Below are positions 34,856 to 43,770 of a DNA stretch of 64,000 nt, piece by piece. Within the stretch, counting starts at the first letter, position 1. Every line of letters begins with the position of its first letter. The notes under the pieces are model-generated. The model had not been told where the DNA came from, did not search any database, and saw nothing but the letters and a program-made list of their open reading frames with translations. Made by a program: the position numbers and the translations under genes. The stretch comes from Cycas panzhihuaensis (lineage: Eukaryota > Cycadophyta), in NCBI GenBank assembly GCA_023213395.1, contig CM041465.1:140127741-140191740 (forward strand), in the 5' to 3' direction.

Positions 34856-34866
34856 AAGGAGGAGAA
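34856..34866 (+). other. Polypurine tract of element D
   Basis: aaggaggagaa directly before the 3' LTR start TGTTAGAG. Confidence 0.9.
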
Positions 34867-35275
34867 TGTTAGAGTTAATCATCATCACTCCACTTCCACC
34901 TTCCAACCAAGATTGTACACCTCATAAACCTCATTATTACACATGTGGGTGCTCAACATGTATAGGTAAGTTAAGGTAAGATTTGATTTGATTTAAGTTA
35001 ATTTCATTTGAGTTAAGTTAGCATTATTTTATTGTTAATTTAAATTTTAGGGGTTGAGGAGTTTCCCTCCTCCCCTAAAATTATAAATATTGAGAGGTGT
35101 GCAACCCTAGTGTCTTTAGACACCACCCTCATTTGGGAAATTTATAATGCTCACTTCTCATAATGGATTGAATATAGAAGTTTTATGTGTTTATGATACA
35201 ACAATGTATTAATGTATTGATCTATTGAAGTTTATCCTATATTCTGCCCTATTCTCTTACAATATTTTTCCTACA
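34867..35275 (+). repeat. 3' LTR of element D
   Basis: 409 bp, begins TGTTAGAGTTAATC, ends TTTCCTACA, then the right agaaa duplication. Confidence 0.94.
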
Positions 35276-35280
35276 AGAAA

Positions 35281-35578
35281 TGGCCAAGTATTTGACAAAA
35301 ATATATAAAGCTTATTAATAAGAACTCTGTAGAGTGATGAGATCTTAAATATTTTCCAATTATAGCTGTGCTTCTGCATAGATCTGAAAAATATTTGTTA
35401 TTTCACAAGTATAAATCAAGAATAATCAGATCTTTAATGAGAAATAATACAAGAAACTACTAAAACCTTTGTAGAAGATAAATATAACTAATATTTGGCT
35501 TGATGTAAGTAGATGTGTAATAGATACTAACAGATCTTCTTGCTTTTCCAAAAAACCTTTAACATGCCAATAATCTAT
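35281..35578 (-). other. Start of the leader of C, beyond the D insertion
   Basis: Continues C's leader interrupted by D. The text gccaagtatttgacaaaa at 35,283 repeats gccaagtatttgataaaa at 29,761, and the following ~100 bp (to the agctgtg and agatctg words) repeat 29,790-29,880. So D landed inside a tandem-repeat region. Confidence 0.8.
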
Positions 35579-35590
35579 GCTCTAATACCA
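35579..35590 (-). other. Primer-binding site of element C
   Basis: On the minus strand tggtattagagc, two bases from the end of the 5' LTR; one change from the tRNA-iMet complement tggtatcagagc. Confidence 0.9.
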
Positions 35591-35592
35591 AA

Positions 35593-35996
35593 TGATGGAA
35601 TATAAACAATGATGGAGACATGGCAGAGCATAATCACATAATCAATACATTATTGCATAAACACATAAATTTTTTCTATTCAATCCATAATGAATGAGTA
35701 CATAGCAAATCTCCAAATGTAGGCAGTGTTTAAAGACACTAGGATTGCACACCCCTCCAAATATATAATTTAGAGGAGGAGAGAAACTCCTCAACCCCTA
35801 GAATTCAAATAATAATAAAATATTACATAACTTAACTTAAATTAACTTAACTTTACCTTACGCTTACCTTTACATGTAAGCACCCACATGTGTAAATTGG
35901 TGGGAGTGGGGTGTACACTCCTGGGTGAAAGATGGGAGTGGCATATGCACTCCTGGGTAAAAGGTGGGAGTGGGGTGATGATCATTAACCCCAACA
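35593..35996 (-). repeat. 5' LTR of element C
   Basis: 404 bp; on the minus strand begins TGTTGGGGTTAATGATC and ends ATTCCATCA. The first ~90 bp contain the short ggtgggagtgg(g)g repeats. It shares family identity with the LTRs of D. Confidence 0.93.
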
Positions 35997-36001
35997 AATA
36001 G

Positions 36002-36540
36002 GTCACCATCACTTACAATAAACAGCAATATTCATGAAGAGGTATGGATTGGACATCCATGTGATTATTTAAATTTAAAAGTTTTTTTGTTGTGATGCTT
36101 ACGCCTTTACTGATAAAAGTCAACGTTCAAAGTTAGACCCAAAATCTAAGAGATGTATCTTTGTTGGTTATGGTGATAGAGATGGTGTGAAGGGATACAA
36201 GTTGTGGGATCCTACTACCCACAAAATCACTATTAATAGAGGTGTTATATTTGATGAATCTCTTTTTGTAATATTAGATAATATAGAAGTTGAAGTGAAA
36301 TAGGAGTAGAAAGTTAGATATCAACAGGTCAAGCTTGAGACCCAACCATCTTTGGAAACAAAAGAGCAAGAAGATCTTTCTGAAGATGAATATACAATAG
36401 ATTTATAGGAGTATGTGGATACTCCTCTACTAACTATTAAAAGATCTACATGAGTTAGTCATCCACCTAATAGGTACAACCCTTATATTTTTATTGCTTT
36501 GGTTTCTAATGATGGTGAGCCTACATGCTATCAGGAAGTA
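36002..36540 (+). pseudogene. Copia integrase C-terminus and linker of element B, part 2
   Basis: Resumes integrase after C: SPSLTINSNIHEEVWIG (family RSPSTAIxxxTPEEVWSG), a Cys/Tyr-rich AYAFTDKSQRSKLDPKSKRC, then FVGYGDRDGVKGYKLWDP, which is the conserved F-GYxxGVKGYRLWDP block closing the copia integrase region. A low-complexity Glu-rich linker follows (ETKEQEDLSEDEYTI) and then RYNPYIFIALVSNDGEP leading to RT. One or two frameshifts and stops. Confidence 0.88.
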
Positions 36541-37570
36541 GTAGATGATATCCATAGTGAGAAGTAGAAAAGGGCTATGCAGGAAGAGATAAATGCTTTG
36601 AAGAAAAATAATTCATAGGATTTATTAGAACTTCCATATGGCAGGAAGACTGTTATTTACAAGTAGGTTTCTAAGAAGAAAACATATGTTGATAGAAAGG
36701 TTGACAAATACAGGGCAAGACTAGTGGCTAAAGGCTTTGCACAGAAAGTAGGTATTGAATTTCATGAGATTTTTTCACCAATTGTCAAATTGATTTCAAT
36801 TCAAATTCTGTTAGCATTGGAAGCTTATCTTAATTTGGTGTTGGAGCAGTTATATATAAAAATAACTTTTCTACATGGAGATTTAGATGAGGAGATCTAT
36901 ATGGATCAACTAGAAGGGTTTGTATAAGATAGCAGGAGAAAACTTATTTGTAGGCTCAAGAAATCATTGTATGACCCAAATCAATCACCTAGGCAATGGT
37001 ATAAGAAGTTTGATGCCTTCATGGAGAGCCATTTTTTTAAAAGAAGTGAATATGATCATTGTATTTACTTTAAATTCTTAGACAATGGCTTATTCATTAT
37101 CTTGGTATTGTATGTTGATGACATTCTGGTTGCAAGCAAGAGCATGGTAGAATTCAATACGTTAAAGGCTTAATTGGCTAGGACTTTTTATATGAACGAT
37201 CTAGGAGGTATAAAATAAATCTTACATATGGAGATACATAGAGATAGGAAAAATGGTAAGCTATGGTTATCATAATAGAAATATATAGAGAAGGTGCTAA
37301 CCAAGTTTGGTATGGTAAATGTAAAACTATTGAGTATCCTATTAGCTTCCCATTTCAAGCTTTCTTTGAGTATAAGTCTTAATAATGAAGAAGAGAATGA
37401 TTATATGTCTCATGTACCTTATGCCAATGCAGTAGGAAGTTTGATATATGCCATGGTATGTACAAGATCTAATATTTCATATGCAGTTGGTGTCGTTAGC
37501 AGGTTTATGGCAAATCTATGAAAGGAACATTGGGTAGCAGTGAAATAGGTGTTGCGGTATTTGAGAGGCA
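36541..37570 (+). pseudogene. Copia reverse transcriptase relic of element B
   Basis: Opens with QEEINALKKNNS then TAG then DLLELP (family NxTWDLVxLP). Open segments follow at 36,724-36,927 (MAKGFAQKVGIEFHEIFSPI ... LHGDLDEEIYMDQLEGF), 36,967-37,173 (YDPNQSPRQWYKKFDAFM ... LVLYVDDILVASKS; YVDD intact), and 37,294-37,521 (YANAVGSLIYAMVCTRSNI). The Q-P-P of QPEGF is changed to QLEGF and LYGLKQ to LYDPNQ. TAG sits at Trp in YKW-V and EKW-K. The domain is inactive as it stands but all motifs are present. Confidence 0.92.
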
Positions 37571-38110
37571 CAAGTGACTATTGTATTACCTTTGGAGGTA
37601 TAGGTAATCAAGTTTATGGATATGTTGATTTAGACTTTGCATGAGATTTAGATAAGAGAATGTCTACTTTAGATTATGTATTTACTCTTGCAAATGGTCT
37701 AGTTAATTGGATGTCAAAATTACAGAGCACAATTACATTATTGACTACAAATATTGAATATGTTGCTACAGCACATGCTTGTAAAGAAGTAATTTGGTTG
37801 CAGGGTCTATTAGTTGAGCTTAGAAGGAAACAAGAAAAGGTAAAGGTATTTTGTGATAGTCAAAGTTTCATTAACTTAGCAAAGAATCTAGCTTATCATA
37901 GTAGGATAAAATATATTACTCTTAAGTACCATTTTGTTAAATAGGTTGTGGAAGTAGGTGGAGTGGCACTTGAGAAGGTTAGCACAAAATAGAATTATGC
38001 TGATATATTCATAAAACCAGTACTATTAGAGAAGTTCAAATAGTATTTGACTTCTCTTATCTTACAAAAAAGGTAATGAATGGTCTAGGAAAGGTATCAG
38101 GTAAATTGTT
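37571..38110 (+). pseudogene. Copia RNase H relic of element B
   Basis: Follows RT directly: VLRYLRGTSDYCITFGG, VYGYVDLDFA then TGA then DLDKRMSTLDYVFTL (family DSDxAGDxDxRRSTSGYVFTL), then the open frame 37,660-37,944 with NGLVNWMSKLQSTI, TNIEYVATAHACKEVIWLQ and VFCDSQSFINLAKN (the catalytic C-D-x-Q-S region), and YITLKYHFVK. It ends NYADIFIKPVLLEKF (family NPADMxTKPVxxxKF). Confidence 0.92.
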
Positions 38111-38124
38111 GTCAAGGTGGTAAT
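38111..38124 (+). other. Polypurine tract of element B
   Basis: gtcaaggtggtaat directly precedes the 3' LTR. Related copia elements have CAAG-GTGGAGAAT-TGTTGG here, so this is a decayed tract in the right place. Confidence 0.75.
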
Positions 38125-38787
38125 TGTTAGATAATGTGAGAACAATGTTTTAGAGGCTAAAATTTTGACAAGTTGGCAGTGCAATTTTCCTCCCAAACTT
38201 CCTTAGGGGGTTCCAAGGAGGGTGGGATCTCCCCTTGGCTGGGGGGTGTAGGGGGTTCCAGAACCAACCCCTCCCCCATCCCCGTGTAAAGAGGGGGTTC
38301 AAGGGTGATAGCCCCCAACCCAAAAAACTAGCACTAAAAAGCATACTAAATTGTAAAGAGAATCGGGATCGTTCACTCAAAATACCCTAGATTCTATGGT
38401 CAAGATTTTTGCCTTGTATAACTCTCTCATATAGCCTGATTTAGGGTGTTTTTCATGTTGTTAATGGTGTTCGATATACTATGAAGAGTTGAGCGATTGG
38501 TTGTTGTTGCTATGAGCATTTTGCTATAGATTATGTACATTTCTTCATTCTTTGATAATAAAGATCGATACCTTTCCTGTGTGGATATTTTCTTAGCACA
38601 CTGCTAGGGTTTTACCACATTATATCGAGTGTATATGTGATGCTTTAGATTTCTAATTCATTTTATTATATTATCTCTAGTTTAAGAACTTACATGCTAA
38701 ATTTTAGTTTTGATTCCTACAACTAGTTACAAAATAGTTTAAATCTTGGTGGTGATTTCAGGTTATTGGGACCTTATCTTCTCAACA
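38125..38787 (+). repeat. 3' LTR of copia element B
   Basis: 663 bp; collinear with 23,220-23,876. It keeps the G-rich and C-rich segment (38,190-38,320) but without the 14-base C runs. Confidence 0.95.
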
Positions 38788-38792
38788 CAAAT

Positions 38793-39405
38793 ATCATGTA
38801 TACAATCAATATGGTTTCTAAATTCATGCATGAGCCTAAGATAAAACATTAGCAAGTAACTAAGAGAATTCTCAAGTATCTAAAAGGTATAGTTGGATAT
38901 GGATTACACTGCAGGTCATTAAGGGACTATAGATTGGTTAGATATATAGACTTAAATTAGGTAAGTTATATAGATGATAGGAAATCTACCTCTAGTTATA
39001 CATTTAGTTTGGTTTCAAATGTTGTTATATGGAGTTTCAAGAAATATACTACTATATCTCTATCTATTATAAAAGTAGAATATAAGTAGATGTAGTAGGA
39101 TCATGTGAAATAGTTATCTTATAAGGTTGCTACATGATTTGCAAGAGGAAAAGGTTAGTCCCACTCAGTTACTTTTTTATAACTAAATCACAATTCAAAT
39201 GACTCAAAATCTAATGTTTTATGATAGGATAAATCACATTGAAACATATCATTACTTTATGAAAAAACTAGTACAACAATGAGAGCTTGAATTAGTTTAT
39301 TGTAGCATAGAAAAATATGTGGCAGATATATTCATAAAGGCACTTAGCAAGATAAAGTTTATCAAATTTAGAGATAAACTTGGAATCTCCCTAAATGGGT
39401 ATTAT
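38793..39405 (+). pseudogene. Copia RNase H relic of element A (resumes after B)
   Basis: Picks up the polyprotein cut at 23,219: NMVSKFMHEPK then a TAG then QVTKRILKYLKG (family NxVSRFMxxPxxxHWxAxKRILRYLKG), VSYIDDRKSTSSYTFSL, and VNVVIWSFKKYTTISLS. It closes with DIFIKALSKIKFIKFRDKLG, the ADIFTKALxxxxFxxFRxxLGV C-terminus of copia pol. TAG sits at two conserved Trp positions. The junction with the upstream RT is in the expected register once B is removed. Confidence 0.87.
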
Positions 39406-39416
39406 GGGGGGAGAAA
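39406..39416 (+). other. Polypurine tract of element A
   Basis: ggggggagaaa directly before the 3' LTR start, the site of plus-strand priming. Confidence 0.85.
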
Positions 39417-39744
39417 TATTAGAATAATACCCATATTAGGGCTCGTATCTACCTTGGGTTGGTTACCCATGCTAGGGTGATAAGCTAAGATTGACAAAGA
39501 TATCATGATGGCTCTATGTCAAATCCTGGCTACACTTAGTTGTACTTTGTCAGATCTTGGTGGCATCCTTTCTAGCATTTATCAACTCTAGTCAATGGTG
39601 GACATTGAGTGGTGTGACACATACTATCTATCTATTCATGGGGTCCAAAGACCTTAGTGTTCATCAACACCACCACTCTTATGTGTTGGTGGTTAACTCA
39701 TTAATGCATTCTCATTTTGTTCCCTTTGTCCCTTGATTCTATCA
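39417..39744 (+). repeat. 3' LTR of copia element A
   Basis: 328 bp, matched to 17,018-17,356 over its full length; ends TATCA and is followed by the right gctac duplication. Confidence 0.93.
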
Positions 39745-40407
39745 GCTACAGACCTCTTATCACTTAATAATAAAGTTAACCCCATTTGATGCAATTTATA
39801 GTCAACCTCTACCATCTTTTCTATTATATCTTCTAGGTAGCTCTAAGGTACATGTCATTAATATAAGTCTTAGCAACCAAGGAAACCTATACTACACCCA
39901 TAAGGACAACTTGGCCTGAGCTCAAACTAGGATGGAATAATGAGCTAATCAACACCATTCAAAGCACTAATTAACTAAAAGAGATATGGTCTTTTTGCAT
40001 GTCTAACCTTTAAAAAAAGCATCCTTAATGCACAAAGGTCGATAAAAACTTATTTTAAAATTATATAGGCCATATCGTATGACACAAAAGATCGACCATT
40101 TTGCTTATAAGTTGGACCAAAATTTGCACTCTAAGATACATTTAATTTTCCATCTGTCTTATCTGAAGAAGGTTTTAAGAGAATAAGTGAATGTGTAATT
40201 AGCACTCCCTAAGTTGGATGATAAAGGATTCATTATCCTCATATCAAAATAATCTTGTAATGTCAAACATACCAACTTTGAAACTATGTCATCACAAAAG
40301 TTTTGGTCTAATAATAAGGTAAGTAATCAAAAGATACAACATGAAAACCTCTTCACCAACTCTAATAATAGTTTTCACAATTCAAAACTTAAGGAAAATT
40401 CTCTTCA
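39745..40407 (+). pseudogene. Integrase end and chromodomain-like relic of element E, part 2
   Basis: Continues the integrase interrupted at 17,017: NPFDAIYSQPLPSFLLYLLG (family TPFEALYGRxPP...YIPG), then LAYKLDQNLHSKIHLIFHLS and YLKKVL, which is the conserved GxVAYKLxLPxxxxIHPVFHVSxLKK module just before the chromodomain. A following degenerate stretch (LPKLDDKGFII ... LKENSLQRGN) is placed where Tekay/Del-type chromoviruses carry the chromodomain and the pol C-terminus. This links E to the chromovirus branch, though the chromodomain itself is not clearly conserved. Confidence 0.8.
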
Positions 40408-40809
40408 AAGGGGGAATATATGTTAGGATCCTTGCATCCTAGCCATCTATTATATAAATCCATGTAATAATAATAATATATAAACTATTGTAAAGGTCAT
40501 AATACAACTCATGTGCTTATTTTTATGTGTAATAAATTATCTCACAGGCACCACTCAATAACATGATGGGATAAACCTCTCCTTTATATTTATACTTTTT
40601 ATAGTCTTAAGGATATCTTTAAATCTCTTTTAATTAAACTTTACTCTTAAGGAGATTACACCCTTAAGGTAGCCTGTGACTATAATTGATTCTTTATAAA
40701 TATTAGCATTCTAGTAATTTTAGTAATCTTTTGATTTAAGTTATATTTTTCTTTATATTATTATTTTTAATATTTATAATTATAAGTAGTATTATTTCAT
40801 GCTCCAACA
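40408..40809 (+). repeat. Polypurine tract and candidate 3' LTR of element E
   Basis: The purine run aaagggggaa (40,408-40,416) is followed after a few bases by TGTTAGGATCC at 40,421, a typical LTR start. A plausible end is CCAACA at 40,809. No 5' copy could be found, so the end and the length (~389 bp) are provisional. The next bases, tggcctcataag, loosely resemble a decayed tRNA-Met primer-binding site, so the alternative that this is a 5' LTR of another element is open. Confidence 0.5.
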
Positions 40810-42200
40810 TGGCCTCATAAGATGACCGATCTTAGGGAAGGCTAATGGACAAACTATAGTATCATGAAAGAATGCCAAACCTTCAATCCAAACTATTATT
40901 TCTTATGGTATATCTTGGGATAACTAAATACATTCTATTTATCCTATTATGGACCAACATGGGAGATTAATAAATAAATCTTTTAATATTATAGAAGAAT
41001 CTAAAACTTATTATAAAAATGGAAATTAGAATCCTGTAATAGTGACTCGTAATAAGGTCTTGGAGTTAAATAACCAATTAACTTAGTGTTAATAAAACTT
41101 TCCAAGTCTTTGGTAAGCATGCAATATAAGATATTTGATGATTGATGGAAAGTAATATGACCACAAATACATCAAGTTTTTAATTTATAGTTGAGTAAAT
41201 CAACCATATGTTTTGATGGGTATGTATTTTTATTTTTCATATTGTTATTAATTTTAGATGAACTAATGTATCAATATAATTTATCGATTATTATTCTAGT
41301 TCTTTATTACATACACACATACTTTTTTTGTATGTTTGAATATGTGAGAGAGAGAGAGAGGGAGAGAGAGAGAGGTATCTAAGTATAGGTAAAAATCAAA
41401 ACTTGTAAGAAACATAAGGTAGCTAACATGCTTAAGTAAATCAACTAAGCACTAAAATAAAGATAGATAGGAAAGAAATTTAGGTTTAAAAAATAAGAAA
41501 GGTAATTGAAATCAACTAGAAAATTAATTAGTGCTCCCTTTTGAAAGTAACAAGTATTGGATGGTAATTGTGGCTATGGACAAGTTTGATAACAAGCAAA
41601 GAATTAGGTAAATAAATAAACTAATGAATATTTAAATTAGTTAGAGAGAAAAAAAAAGAAATTCAAATTCCAAAAATAAGCTCATTCTACTCTCAAAGGG
41701 CATAGACTAAGAAAGAATATCTTAGAATAATAAATCTAATTAAAATGGTATTTTGTATGCCACTATTTAAATACTAATATGCACCATTTAGTATATGTTG
41801 ACTCCTTTGGGGTGGTGGGTTTGCCACTACCCTTCCCTTTCAAGAGAAGAGCTTTTCTTATAAAGCTCAAAGAGGTGATCAACTCACTCTCAAGACTACC
41901 AAGCCATATCCTCTAATAGTAATTCCTTCTATTTAATGAGGTATCCTATCATTATTTTAAATCAAAGTCTCTTATGTCATATCTCAAGGATGACCTATGA
42001 TTTTAAGTGTAGAAATTTAAAGCATGGAGTAAACTAAATGAGAAGAGTAAACCAATGCTACTTAGAAAAAATCAATTTGATTAAATTACAAATAATATAT
42101 TATTTTCATAAAATCCTCTTTGTTTACAATGCATAATAAGTACTTATGTATAATCTTAAAAGGAATATTAATTCCCTTATGATCAACACATTTGAGGTAG
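40810..42200. other. Unassigned AT-rich DNA with a GA microsatellite
   Basis: No recognised gene. A (GA)n run with one interruption lies at 41,346-41,374. The sequence may be leader of another element but no paired LTR was found. Confidence 0.4.
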
Positions 42201-42546
42201 GTGGTGTAACCCCCAATGACTTAATAAACTCATATTCTAAAAAAATAATAATCATTAAAATATACTAACAAAGGGGGTGTCTTATAATCTAAAATTATGA
42301 GCAACATAAATATTAATTATTAACACCCCCGCTTAATATTTATTTCATTTACTCTAACATCTAAATTGTCCCTAAATATCTAAACTCTATCACGTGCTAG
42401 TGATTTTATGAATATGTCAACTAGTTGTTCTTATAGAACTATTAAATTAAAATAACAAGAATGAGAAACCTAAAATGAAATGATTAACTAATAAATAACA
42501 TGAAAATTAACTTTATACCAGTGACAAATCTCATAAAGAATCATCT
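42200..42546 (-). repeat. Copy 2 of copia pol-end / LTR-start junction
   Basis: On the minus strand: EQLVDIFIKSLARDRV and IFRDNLDVRVNEINI (C-terminus of copia RNase H), then a purine-rich stretch (aagcgggggtg), then TTAATAATTAATATTTATG and LTR-like DNA including cattgggggttacac. The same order occurs at 42,640-42,870. This indicates a partial tandem duplication of the pol end plus the LTR start, or two related elements side by side. Confidence 0.65.
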
Positions 42547-42639
42547 CTCATTGAATTTTTTACAATGAACTATATGCATGTAAATACATGACTAAAATGG
42601 AATTTCAATCATATATAATGGACATATGTGATGTGAGAG

Positions 42640-42870
42640 TTGTAACCCCCAATGACTTATCACTCACATATAATAAAATAATATAAGATCTAATATAATA
42701 TAAAACATTTAAAGGGAGGCTTATAATTAAAGTTATAATCCACAAATAAATATTAATGTTAATACTTCCTCTTAATGTTTATTTCATTCCTTCTAACACC
42801 TAAACTATCTTTAAAAGTTTAGAATCTATCATGTGCCAGTGGTTGGATTATACACCATCTTAATCATATC
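42640..42870 (-). repeat. Copy 1 of copia pol-end / LTR-start junction
   Basis: Minus-strand text tggcacatgatagattctaa ... gaatgaaataaacattaagagg ... taacattaatatttatttg, then acaactctcac after cattgggggtt. Matches copy 2 over about 220 bp with substitutions. It directly follows the RNase H of the minus-strand copia fragment. Confidence 0.65.
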
Positions 42871-43726
42871 CTTTTAAATAAAGTCTCAAATAAAGTGATT
42901 GTGTAATTTAATGTATTTAGTCTAGATATAGAACATAATATATTTTGCAATCTTTAAAGTATTATGATTATCACTGTATAATATAGTTAGTTCTAATTAT
43001 GGTAGTCCCATATCATCTAAAATCTATCATAACAAAATGGCTCTAGTAGATGTTACAACTATAACCTTATACTTTGATTTACTCAAGGATAAAGTAATAT
43101 TTGATTACTTTTTACTACTCCACATGATAGTAATTGATCTTAAAGTAAAACTATATTTAGAAATTGACCTTCTATTATTTGCACATTTGACCTAATCAAA
43201 ATATATAAATCTTATCAACTCAAAATTATCATTATTATAAAATTTGAATCCATATTGAATTATCCCTTTCAAGTATTTGAGGGTTCTTTTTACAAATTTC
43301 TAGTAACTCTATTTTAACACTGCTATAAATTTGGATACTATTCCAAATGCAAAAGCTATATTAAGTCTAGTAGTAATCAAGTATATTAGACTTTCTACTA
43401 GTTGCCTATATAATGTTGAATCAATATCTAATCCAATATTTTTTGTTATTATAAACCTATATCCATCAGGGTAGGTATAGGTTTATAATAATCTATTTTA
43501 AATTTCTTTAGAATTTTCCACATGCACTTCTCTTGTGAGATGAAGATATATCCAGGCTTTTTCCATACTTCCACAATAAGCAAGTAGTTCAAACTTTTTA
43601 GATATATTATCTTAAAGAAATGATTGAGATATACTTTCAAGTTTGATATTATATTGATATCATTACCTATCATCAATAGATCATCAACATAGAACACTAT
43701 AAATATCATTTACTTATATTTTGCTT

Positions 43727-43770
<44 letters not shown>

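Larger units (their letters stand above)
34107..34866 (+). pseudogene. gag: Gag-like frame of element D, with acidic repeats and basic tail
   Basis: Starts MAQFPIFNGQNFSL, then TAG at the conserved Trp, then HKTMQNYFIEHDILKYLQ. A frameshift lies in the A-run near 34,226, then NDNVFSRVSKLTTSKSVWNV and LISTYGGDTLN: copia UBN2 gag as in C. Five 24-nt repeats (34,508-34,627) encode (E/K)NESYDMI-type units. After one TAA (34,652-34,654; likely from CAA) the same frame runs on through VKVADILFYTNQ, MRRVDKDQDQNFKGFFKYKF and HKFKE into the polypurine tract and LTR, closing at 34,927. So the ancestral product was gag plus an ~100-residue tail ending Lys-rich. No zinc knuckle and no pol. Confidence 0.87.
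29902..35275 (+). mobile_element. Non-autonomous gag-only LTR element D (innermost, fifth level)
   Basis: Plus-strand element of the same family as C, inserted into C's leader. It is 5.4 kb, with LTRs at 29,902-30,319 and 34,867-35,275 and a perfect agaaa duplication (29,897-29,901 and 35,276-35,280). Contents: 5' LTR, primer-binding site, leader with the 92-bp repeats (30,650-30,970), an ~1.5-kb extra segment with host-gene-like signals (31,150-32,650), more leader, a gag-like frame (34,107 to 34,866), polypurine tract, 3' LTR. No pol. Apart from a few lesions the gag frame is open, making D the least decayed element of the nest. Confidence 0.94.
25791..35996 (-). mobile_element. Non-autonomous gag-only LTR element C (fourth nest level)
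   Basis: Inserted into the integrase of B in the opposite orientation. It is 10.2 kb with D, about 4.8 kb without. LTRs are 25,791-26,177 (3') and 35,593-35,996 (5'); a perfect aatag duplication lies at 25,786-25,790 and 35,997-36,001. Reading on the minus strand: 5' LTR, primer-binding site, a roughly 3-kb leader with a 92-bp tandem array, one gag-like frame (26,909 down to 26,190), a polypurine tract, then the 3' LTR. No protease, integrase, RT or RNase H motif is present. Its architecture fits terminal-repeat retrotransposons carrying only gag (TR-GAG type). Confidence 0.93.
23220..38787 (+). mobile_element. Ty1/copia element B (third nest level)
   Basis: Complete copia element, 15.6 kb including nested C and D, about 5.4 kb without them. 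The LTRs (23,220-23,876 and 38,125-38,787) both start TGTTAGATAAT and end TTCTCAACA. A perfect caaat duplication flanks it (23,215-23,219 and 38,788-38,792). It has a primer-binding site, gag, protease, integrase, RT, RNase H and a polypurine-like tract in copia order. Integrase is split by C. It is less decayed than A and E: frames of 60-170 codons survive across most domains. Confidence 0.96.
17018..39744 (+). mobile_element. Ty1/copia element A (second nest level)
   Basis: Full copia element on the plus strand, 22.7 kb including everything nested in it. The 5' LTR (17,018-17,356) and 3' LTR (39,417-39,744) start TATTGGAATAATACC / TATTAGAATAATACC. The flanks carry a perfect gctac duplication (17,013-17,017 and 39,745-39,749). 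Pol order is gag, protease, integrase, RT, RNase H (the copia order), with RT and RNase H separated by element B. It was inserted into the integrase of gypsy E. The 5' leader between LTR and gag is unusually long (about 2.3 kb). Confidence 0.95.
13380..40809 (+). mobile_element. Ty3/gypsy element E, outermost of a five-deep nest
   Basis: A plus-strand Ty3/gypsy element with recognisable gag, protease, reverse transcriptase, RNase H and integrase at 13,480-17,017, split inside integrase by copia element A. Integrase resumes at 39,745, is followed by a degenerate chromodomain-like region, then a polypurine tract (40,408-40,416) and a candidate 3' LTR (40,421-40,809). After removal of A and one copy of its gctac target-site duplication, the integrase reading joins in frame. 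The 5' boundary is not defined. Reading frames are heavily decayed. Confidence 0.85.

Noticed and set aside
38150-38380. 76-codon minus-strand frame
   Set aside because: Same LTR segment of B as above, 3' copy; not a gene.
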